Source: Nostoc mirabile CHAB5784 (GTDB taxonomy: Bacteria; Cyanobacteriota; Cyanobacteriia; Cyanobacteriales; Nostocaceae). Taken from it: a stretch of 49,863 nt of DNA. The notes below the pieces were generated by a model, which did not search any database, was not told where the DNA came from, and saw nothing but the letters and a program-made list of their open reading frames with translations. The stretch spans positions 1 to 49,863 of the forward strand of contig NZ_JAIVFS010000060.1 of the NCBI RefSeq assembly GCF_020829645.1, in the 5' to 3' direction. Below, one piece after another: positions 49,655-49,863 of the stretch; position 1 is the stretch's first letter; every line of letters begins with the position of its first letter. The position numbers were made by a program, and so were the translations under genes.

Positions 49655-49730
49655 TAGTCATTAGTCATTCGTCATTGGTCATTAGTCATTTGACATGATT
49701 CATAGGACAATTGGACTTTGGACAAATGAC
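49655..49730. repeat. Heptameric short tandem repeats (STRR type)
   Basis: A run of GTCATTA/GTCATTG/GTCATTC heptamers from about 49653 to 49697, then degenerate TTGGACT/GGACAA units. This kind of repeat is typical of heterocystous cyanobacteria. Confidence 0.7.
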
Positions 49731-49863
49731 TAGCTTGCAAGTGCTTCCTGAATGGCATTGTTATAAATAACGCGACCAGGAGTTGTGTATATATACTGAT
49801 AAAGTACATTGCCTTTAGCGTCAAGTCTTACTCGACGGAACTTATAGAGTAACGTGCGGGTAC
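49730..49863 (-). CDS. rpoC1: 3' end of rpoC1 (RNA polymerase gamma subunit), partial
   Basis: The last 44 codons on the minus strand read TRTLLYKFRRVRLDAKGNVL, then 'YQYIYTTPGRVIYNNAIQEA' and LAS-stop. 'TTPGR(V/I)I(Y/F)N' followed by a short helix is how the cyanobacterial RpoC1 subunit ends, as I recall it. The gene runs off the window. In cyanobacteria rpoC2 normally follows rpoC1 directly, but here repeats and a plus-strand gene follow. It could be a chromosomal rpoC1 next to an inserted island or a plasmid copy. Confidence 0.6.
   Translation of the reverse strand, partial: TRTLLYKFRRVRLDAKGNVLYQYIYTTPGRVIYNNAIQEALAS

Noticed and set aside
1..49863. Search for tRNA, rRNA or riboswitches
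   Set aside because: No cloverleaf, rRNA signature or known riboswitch core was recognised by eye; small ones could be missed.

Overview
The window looks like DNA of a filamentous heterocyst-forming cyanobacterium (Nostoc/Anabaena type). The palindrome GCGATCGC (HIP1) is very frequent, heptameric short tandem repeats occur, and HIP1-nested small dispersed repeats of the SDR5 kind are abundant. NucA/NuiA and other proteins also look like Nostocales proteins. Most of the window is accessory: a replication operon with iterons, a tyrosine recombinase, many ribbon-helix-helix (RHH) and HTH regulators, small hypothetical operons and many decayed genes. The last 134 bases, however, read like the 3' end of rpoC1 on the minus strand. 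The segment may therefore be an integrated plasmid or genomic island next to rpoC1, or a plasmid carrying an rpoC1 copy. The sequence alone does not decide.

Layout. 0-4.3 kb: transposase relic, small RHH gene, M6-like metalloprotease, decayed ketoacyl-synthase-like fragment. 4.7-7.6 kb: compact minus-strand RiPP-type operon (radical SAM/SPASM maturase, 64-residue candidate precursor, MFS exporter). 8.1-8.4 kb: direct repeats around a perfect palindrome. 8.4-9.5 kb: RHH-led three-gene operon. 9.7-14.9 kb: plus-strand run of small coupled genes, several membrane-anchored, including a PD-(D/E)XK-like protein with a C-terminal membrane helix. 15-19.9 kb: recombinase, RHH-like regulator, the NucA nuclease facing its inhibitor NuiA, and a methyltransferase. 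19.9-22.3 kb: decay zone with three pseudogenes and what looks like a solitary Tn7-like transposon end. 23.1-28.4 kb: XRE regulator, KilA-N protein, UvrD-like helicase with an inserted DEDDh exonuclease domain, and a non-retron-looking reverse transcriptase, all in one direction. This is the best candidate for a new (defence) system. 28.7-37 kb: Hsp20, a lipase-like hydrolase, two damaged GIY-YIG genes, a periplasmic methyltransferase, HNH and HAD genes. 37-39.2 kb: pentapeptide-repeat membrane protein. 39.8-47.8 kb (minus strand): SNF2 helicase, then the tight operon rep - dnaB - adenine methyltransferase, with a cytosine-5 methyltransferase nested in another frame of the last gene. 48-49.9 kb: a GC-rich odd ORF, small genes, an RHH-like gene with repeated upstream sites, and the rpoC1 tail.

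How it fits together. The initiator carries 20-bp iterons inside its own coding sequence and is followed at once by DnaB and the DNA methyltransferases, a lambda O/P-like replication and modification unit. A divergent XRE regulator sits across a promoter region with repeats. The RT/helicase/exonuclease set and the methyltransferases suggest an element with genome-defence and self-marking functions.

SDR5-like repeats lie inside HIP1 octamers throughout. In three places (20.3, 31.3 and 36.8 kb), removing the repeat restores both HIP1 and a continuous reading frame, so these tiny elements have inactivated genes here. A separate 11-mer, TTCTTAGAGGA, occurs about 22 times, mostly with HIP1 5-19 nt downstream, in coding and non-coding DNA.
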